A DNA stretch of 35,152 nucleotides from Anaerosacchariphilus polymeriproducens (lineage in GTDB: Bacteria; Bacillota; Clostridia; Lachnospirales; Lachnospiraceae). The notes under the pieces are model-generated. The model was not told where the DNA came from. It ran no database searches and saw only the letters and a list, made by a program, of their open reading frames with translations. The translations under genes and the position numbers were made by a program. Shown in pieces: positions 31,007 to 35,152 of this stretch. The first letter of the stretch is position 1, and each line of letters begins with the position of its first letter. The DNA lies in NCBI RefSeq assembly GCF_003363435.1, contig NZ_QRCT01000025.1, positions 1 through 35,152 of the forward strand. Reading direction: 5' to 3'.

Positions 31007-31081
31007 GGTTAATTTATAAGTTAATCCTACTATCGTGATTAACACAATAGTATATTGAAAAAGATCAGCAAATGTCACCAT
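30995..31081 (-). CDS. Small hydrophobic holin-like toxin (type I toxin candidate)
   Basis: The 28-residue peptide reads MVTFADLFQYTIVLITI then VGLTYKLTKKK: a short polar start, one hydrophobic segment (about 8-21) and a lysine tail. This is the build of membrane toxins of type I systems and of the putative holin-like toxin family in Firmicutes. AAGGGGG lies 8 bases before the ATG. The mRNA has a promoter at 31191-31219, a leader of about 100 bases and the shared terminator overlapping its stop. The leader can fold: GCTATC near the 5' end pairs with GATAGC (about 31137-31142), enclosing CCCTC/GAGGG. Such folding often hides the ribosome site in type I toxins. Family assignment is by pattern only. 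Confidence 0.65.
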   Translation of the reverse strand: MVTFADLFQYTIVLITIVGLTYKLTKKK

Positions 31082-31190
31082 AGCAATTCCCCCTTAGCAG
31101 TATCTTCACATGAAATCTCTATATAAACAGAGGATTTGCTATCCCTCTGGATGAGGGCTAAACCGCCTACCGTAATGATAGCACGTACTT

Positions 31191-31219
31191 ATTATAACAA
31201 AAGAAGTTTTATCCAACAA
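31191..31219 (-). promoter_or_regulatory. Promoter of the toxin mRNA
   Basis: On the minus strand TTGTTG (31219-31214), 17 bases, TATAAT (31196-31191). Transcription would start near 31184, exactly at the inverted-repeat block. Nothing recognisable was seen from 31220 to the -10 at 31402. Confidence 0.6.
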
Positions 31220-31448
31220 CCTAAAAATTACCATATATTACCGACAACGGTGACAGCATTCGGCGCACAAAAAGCTTATTCTCTGAAGTTTGAGGAGGTT
31301 ACCATCTTATTTATAGAAAGATTGTCATATTAAACCAGAAAGGTACTATCTAAGTCGTAAAATTATGCGTTCCCCATGACAGGAAGTGATAAAAAAAACA
31401 GTATAATCATGTTAGGATTTTTTTAAAAGAGTCTAAAGGGGTGAAACC

Positions 31449-32729
31449 ATGATAGAAATGATTTATAAAGAGGAAGAAAACAAAAGTGAAGCAAATGACA
31501 ATCAAGAAATTACACTTAGAATTCCAAAAAACATCCGACAAATTGGCATTATACATGGAAGCCGGAAGATTTATGTTGAAGATTATGTGATTACATACTT
31601 ACAACAATTTTCTATGAGACAAGCACCCAAACAACAAGTTATTATTTTATTAGGCAGAACACAATGGCTTGAAGACAAACAATATTTCTTTATAAGTGGA
31701 GCAATAAATGCTCAGAGTGTAAAAGTTGATATGGATGAAATAGCATTTTCAGAAGAATGCTGGATGAGAATATATGGGCAGATGAAAAAATATTTCGACA
31801 GACTTGAGATCGTAGGGTGGTTCTTATCCTCCTTTGAGAATCCATTATACATAAACGATGCAATTATTTATGCTCATGTAAATAATTTTCCGGGAAATGA
31901 TAAAGTATTCATGATGCTTGATCCGCAAGAACGGGAAGATGCATTTTATCATTACGAAAATGGACAACTTATAAAAGAAAGCGGCTACTATATTTACTAT
32001 GAAAAAAATAGAGAAATGCAAGAATATATTATTCAGCATAGAGAAGAAACAACAGATCAAATTAGAACAGAGGTAGAAGACGAAGCGACTCGCCAATTTC
32101 GAGAGATGATGCAGGCTAAAAAAGAGAAACAGCAAGAAAAACATACGATGCATTTTTTGTATGGAGCCAGTACAGTAATGGTTTTAGTCTTTATGTTGAT
32201 TGGAATTACGATGATTAATAATTATGATAAAATGTTAAATATGGAATCTTCAATCACAACTTTATCGGATTTGGTAAATGGCAATGTTGAAAATACGCAA
32301 ATAGAAACACAAGATACAACATTGAATCAGATTCCGGTAGAGAGTGTCGATGGAAAGATAGAACGGCAAAATGTAATCAGCAGCGAAGAAGCTCAAAAAG
32401 AAGAAGTTCAAAAAAGCAATAAAGAAAAGGATAATGATACGGAAGAAACGAAAAGTCAAAAGAATCAAGTGAAAAATGCGGAAGAGAAATATGTTGATAA
32501 TAGGGAGAAGCGGCCGAAGGAACAAAAATCGGACGAGAAAAAAGCGAAAGAAACCATTGCGCAGAAAGAAGGACAATACCATGTTGTATCGAAAGGAGAA
32601 ACGTTAGAAACCATAAGTATTCGATATTATGGCTCTCCCAATATGGTCAAAGATATCTGTAATGCAAATAAAATTAATAATTCAGATCAAATATTTCCGG
32701 GACAAAAAATTTTTATTCCTCAAAAATAG
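31449..32729 (+). CDS. Membrane protein with inactive MPN/JAB-like domain and C-terminal LysM
   Basis: The 426-residue protein has three parts. Residues about 25-195 look like an MPN (JAB1/JAMM) domain: KIYVEDYVITYLQQF, QVIILLGRT, EIVGWFLSSFENPLYIND and KVFMMLDP line up with rVyip, EvxGlLlG, vVGWyHShP...lSxxD and lviDP. The JAMM zinc ligands are not kept: His-x-His is Leu126-Ser-Ser128 and the Glu is Gln; only Asp137 remains. A coiled region and one membrane helix (about 234-256) follow, then a long charged linker, and a LysM domain (about 379-425, YHVVSKGETLETISIRYYG) that binds peptidoglycan. The topology puts LysM outside and the MPN-like domain in the cytoplasm. The start has AAAGGGGTG upstream; TATAAT at 31402-31407 may be its -10. 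Family names are by eye. Confidence 0.75.
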   Translation: MIEMIYKEEENKSEANDNQEITLRIPKNIRQIGIIHGSRKIYVEDYVITYLQQFSMRQAPKQQVIILLGRTQWLEDKQYFFISGAINAQSVKVDMDEIAFSEECWMRIYGQMKKYFDRLEIVGWFLSSFENPLYINDAIIYAHVNNFPGNDKVFMMLDPQEREDAFYHYENGQLIKESGYYIYYEKNREMQEYIIQHREETTDQIRTEVEDEATRQFREMMQAKKEKQQEKHTMHFLYGASTVMVLVFMLIGITMINNYDKMLNMESSITTLSDLVNGNVENTQIETQDTTLNQIPVESVDGKIERQNVISSEEAQKEEVQKSNKEKDNDTEETKSQKNQVKNAEEKYVDNREKRPKEQKSDEKKAKETIAQKEGQYHVVSKGETLETISIRYYGSPNMVKDICNANKINNSDQIFPGQKIFIPQK

Positions 32730-32730
32730 G

Positions 32731-32759
32731 GTGCCATTTAATCAAAAATGAGGTATAAT
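32731..32759 (+). promoter_or_regulatory. Promoter of the DUF5711-like gene
   Basis: GTGCCA (32731-32736), 17 bases, TATAAT (32754-32759), starting right after the stop of the LysM gene. Confidence 0.55.
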
Positions 32760-32790
32760 AAAAACAATTATGTAAAGGAAAGAAGAGCTA

Positions 32791-33999
32791 ATGATGAAGA
32801 AAATATTTGATAGATTTAAGAAAAAAGATAATTTCGAAGAACTTGAAGAATATCAAAAAAAGATATTAGAACATAAAAATAAAATCTTTAGAAGAATCAT
32901 AAGTATCTTTGTTATAGGATTAGCAATTGTCGTATGCTGGGGAGTATTTCAATATATGAGGGTTTATAACGATTATGTTATTTTATCCAGTCAAAAACGC
33001 TCTGATGTGAAAAGTGCGAAATTTGAGGAGTTTAATGGAAACATTTTAAAATATAGTCAAGATGGAATTTCATATTTAGATTTAGATAGTAACGAAATAT
33101 GGAATCATGCATATAGTATGCAGGATCCTATTGTCAGTACTCGGGAAGATTATATTGCAGTTGCAGATCAAAAGGGAAATAAGATTTATGTTTTAAATAC
33201 CAAAGGATTTCAAGGTGAAATAAAGGCGCTTAAGCCAATTCGCCAAATAAGGGTAGCGAACCAAGGCGTAGTTGCTGTTTTGATGGAAGATGAAAATGCA
33301 AATTATATTTGCTGCTATGATAAAAAGGGAAACTTACTTGTAGATAGCGAAGTACGATTGGAGAATACAGGATATCCAATTAATATTGCATTTTCAAATG
33401 ATGGGCAAAAGCTTGCTGTGTCTTATTTGGATATAAGCGAGGGGCTGCCTAGAACAGAAGTAGCATTTTATAATTTTGGTTCTGTGGGACAAGAAGAAGT
33501 TGGCCGTTTAGTTAGTTCATATACATATGAGGAAACGATTATTCCTGAAATAGAATTTTTAAATAACGATATAGTTGCGGCTTTTGGTGATAATAAAGTA
33601 GTGCTTTATGAAGGGGCACAAAAACCAAAAGAAATTAAGAAAATGAATATTAAACAAGAGATAAGAAGTGTTTTTCAAAATAAGGAGAATTTTGGTCTGG
33701 TATTTGAAAACAAAGATGAGACACGTGATACTGATAAAAAATATCAAATGGATCTTTATAATAAGAGTGGCGAGAAAATAGTTACAGTCGATTTTGATAT
33801 GGATTATACAAATATAAAATTAAATGATAAAAGAATTCTCTTAAGCAGTGAAAAAGAATGTAGTATTTTTACGTTTCAAGGAGTTGAAAAATTCCATTAT
33901 AAGTTTCCTGATGAATTAGTGACGGTCATTCCAACAAGTTTTGACCGGCAGTTTATTTTAATAACATCAAAAGAAACACAGAGAATTCAGATTAAATAA
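32791..33999 (+). CDS. DUF5711-like membrane-anchored beta-propeller protein
   Basis: The 402-residue protein has a basic cytoplasmic N-terminus (1-35), one membrane helix (about 36-56) and a long extracytoplasmic domain. That domain has repeated beta-strand units with turns such as YSQDGISYLDLDSNEIWNHA, DQKGNKIYVLNTKG and YDKKGNLLVD, the pattern of WD40/PQQ-like propellers. It fits the Lachnospiraceae family DUF5711, recalled and not checked. Function unknown. It is followed 15 bases later by cvpA, so the two are an operon, and preceded by the LysM protein, all three envelope proteins. Two adjacent ATGs (32791, 32794) are possible starts. Confidence 0.75.
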   Translation: MMKKIFDRFKKKDNFEELEEYQKKILEHKNKIFRRIISIFVIGLAIVVCWGVFQYMRVYNDYVILSSQKRSDVKSAKFEEFNGNILKYSQDGISYLDLDSNEIWNHAYSMQDPIVSTREDYIAVADQKGNKIYVLNTKGFQGEIKALKPIRQIRVANQGVVAVLMEDENANYICCYDKKGNLLVDSEVRLENTGYPINIAFSNDGQKLAVSYLDISEGLPRTEVAFYNFGSVGQEEVGRLVSSYTYEETIIPEIEFLNNDIVAAFGDNKVVLYEGAQKPKEIKKMNIKQEIRSVFQNKENFGLVFENKDETRDTDKKYQMDLYNKSGEKIVTVDFDMDYTNIKLNDKRILLSSEKECSIFTFQGVEKFHYKFPDELVTVIPTSFDRQFILITSKETQRIQIK

Positions 34000-34014
34000 C
34001 AAGGAGATTAATAA

Positions 34015-34692
34015 ATGAATTGGTTTACACTTTTAGTTTTACTTATTTTAATTTTTTCAGTGATAAATGGATATAGGAAAGGCTTTGTCCGTTTGGTAAT
34101 ATCTTTACTATCCTTAATTTTTACTATATTCATAGTTGCAGTTATTACCCCATACATAGGAGATGCAATAAAAACACAAACCGGGGTTTATAATATTGTA
34201 CAAGAAAAATGTGTCAAAGCTCTTCAGAGCACAGGTCAAGAGAATAAGAAAATAGATCAAGACACAGTTTTAGAATCTTCAAAACTGCCGGATGTAGTTA
34301 AGAATGCACTTGCAGGTGGGAATGCTGAAGATTTATTAGATGGTTTGGGTGCATATGAATATGTAGGAGATTTAGTTGCGAATATTGTAATTTATACGAT
34401 TTCGTTTTTTGTATCATTCATAGTCATAACAATCATTTTCCGAGTTACGATATTATCATTAGACTTTATCACAAAAATTCCTGTAATTAATGGAATCAAT
34501 AAGTTGGCAGGAATTTTAGTAGGGGCAGCACAGGGAGTAATTACTATTTGGTTTGGTTTTATTATTATTTTTTTGATGTCAGGAACCGGGGTTGGAAAAA
34601 TGTTGATTGCTCAGATTAATGCCAGCATCTTTTTAGATTTCTTCTATAACAATAATTTAATATTACAGTTAATTACATCATTTTTGAAATAA
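34015..34692 (+). CDS. CvpA family membrane protein
   Basis: The 225-residue protein has a start MNWFTLLVLLILIFSVINGYRKGFVR typical of CvpA, four membrane segments (about 3-22, 28-48, 115-140, 160-185) and a loop with charged residues between the second and third. CvpA proteins are needed for colicin V production in E. coli and for envelope stress tolerance in other bacteria; the molecular role is unsettled. CAAGGAG lies 8 bases before the ATG. It is last in the run of envelope genes and directly precedes the rRNA operon. Confidence 0.85.
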   Translation: MNWFTLLVLLILIFSVINGYRKGFVRLVISLLSLIFTIFIVAVITPYIGDAIKTQTGVYNIVQEKCVKALQSTGQENKKIDQDTVLESSKLPDVVKNALAGGNAEDLLDGLGAYEYVGDLVANIVIYTISFFVSFIVITIIFRVTILSLDFITKIPVINGINKLAGILVGAAQGVITIWFGFIIIFLMSGTGVGKMLIAQINASIFLDFFYNNNLILQLITSFLK

Positions 34693-34746
34693 ATGTAATG
34701 AAAAAAGATGTTTTTCATAAAAAATAAAAAAAGTATTAAAAAGATG

Positions 34747-34775
34747 TTGACAGTTATAGTAATTGATGATATTAT
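34747..34775 (+). promoter_or_regulatory. rRNA promoter P1
   Basis: TTGACA (34747-34752), 17 bases, TATTAT (34770-34775), preceded by an A/T-rich stretch. A CACCGC/GCGGTG hairpin (34783-34800) lies early in its transcript. Confidence 0.85.
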
Positions 34776-34828
34776 ATAAATCCACCGCGCAATAGCGGTG
34801 ACGAAAAAAGAAAAAAATAAAAAAGATG

Positions 34829-34857
34829 TTGACAAGAACTTACAGATGTGATATTCT
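34829..34857 (+). promoter_or_regulatory. rRNA promoter P2
   Basis: TTGACA (34829-34834), 17 bases, TATTCT (34852-34857). The preceding A-rich tract (34802-34824) is a likely UP element. Both promoters share GATGTTGACA, so they are probably a duplication. The rest of the 365-base gap before 16S is the rRNA leader. Confidence 0.88.
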
Positions 34858-35057
34858 ATATGAGTTGCTGGTCAACACAGTAACAAAGAAGAACATTGAT
34901 AATTAAACAGTGAAAACAACCTTGAAAGATTCAAAAGAGATTTCAAAGAGAACAAGTGTTACAGTTAAAAAATAACTATAACGCGACCTAAAAAACAGTA
35001 AAGACTGGAAACAGTCGACGGAAGAATTAGCCAAGCTAAATTCTGAAGGAAAAAACT

Positions 35058-35152
<95 letters not shown>

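Larger units (their letters stand above)
30928..31184. repeat. Two-block inverted repeat flanking the toxin gene
   Basis: GTGCTATCA (30928-30936) and CGGTTTAGCCCT (30942-30953) recur in inverted orientation at 31176-31184 and 31154-31165. Each of the two convergent RNAs therefore carries the same sequence block. A read-through toxin transcript could pair its 5' and 3' ends through these blocks. Confidence 0.8.

Noticed and set aside
31136-31333. Open frame of 65 codons on the plus strand beginning MLSLWMRAKPPT
   Set aside because: It lies antisense to the toxin leader and promoter, has no ribosome site, and its composition follows from the inverted block. It is better explained by the RNA locus.

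Overview
The window looks like the chromosome of a low-GC, anaerobic, spore-forming member of the Clostridia, most likely Lachnospiraceae. This rests on the sporulation pair spoIID-spoIIQ, a reverse rubrerythrin under a PerR-like repressor, an anaerobic NrdG activase, a split transketolase, a DUF5711-type gene, a long Bacillus-like SRP RNA, and a 16S rRNA start of clostridial type at the right edge. The genus cannot be fixed from the 95 bases of 16S present.

Layout, left to right. 1-2.05 kb: engulfment genes spoIIQ and spoIID (minus strand). 2.2-5.3 kb: a DEAD-box RNA helicase with a DbpA-type C-terminal domain behind a short leader hairpin, then an orphan GT-A-like glycosyltransferase. 5.4-6.5 kb: peroxide-defence pair rubrerythrin and perR, each with its own promoter and a similar palindrome just downstream of the -10. 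6.6-7.8 kb: an unrecognised protein with four 12-residue acidic repeats. 7.8-9.0 kb: nrdG and a GNAT acetyltransferase. 9.1-9.6 kb: tadA. 9.7-14.0 kb: two tandem chemoreceptors with amino-acid-type dCache sensors, separated by a scar made of fragments of the rubredoxin and lipoprotein genes that follow the second copy. 14.1-16.5 kb: rubredoxin, lipoprotein, ATC-hydrolase-family protein. 16.6-16.9 kb: SRP RNA. 17.1-19.1 kb: PTS-dependent dihydroxyacetone kinase dhaKLM. 19.2-20.8 kb: a secreted papain-like cysteine protease behind a long structured leader with a tiny upstream ORF. 21.0-24.4 kb: an iron-sulfur flavoprotein and a YfhO-family membrane protein. 24.4-24.5 kb: tRNA-Ser(CGA), minus strand. 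24.6-28.4 kb: pfkA, then dnaX-ebfC-recR. 28.5-30.8 kb: split transketolase and an HD-domain protein. 30.8-31.2 kb: a compact locus that reads as a type I toxin-antitoxin module (28-residue hydrophobic toxin, convergent RNA, shared bidirectional terminator). 31.4-34.7 kb: a membrane protein joining a non-catalytic MPN-like domain to LysM, a DUF5711-like protein and CvpA. 34.7-35.15 kb: tandem rRNA promoters and the 5' end of 16S rRNA.

The housekeeping order tadA - SRP RNA - dnaX - ebfC - recR, contiguous in many Firmicutes, is present here but opened twice by accessory genes: the chemoreceptor/rubredoxin/lipoprotein block, and the dha/protease/flavoprotein/yfhO/pfkA block. The most notable items are the short toxin locus, the protease leader RNA, the duplication scar between the chemoreceptors, the shared PerR-type operators and the MPN-LysM protein.
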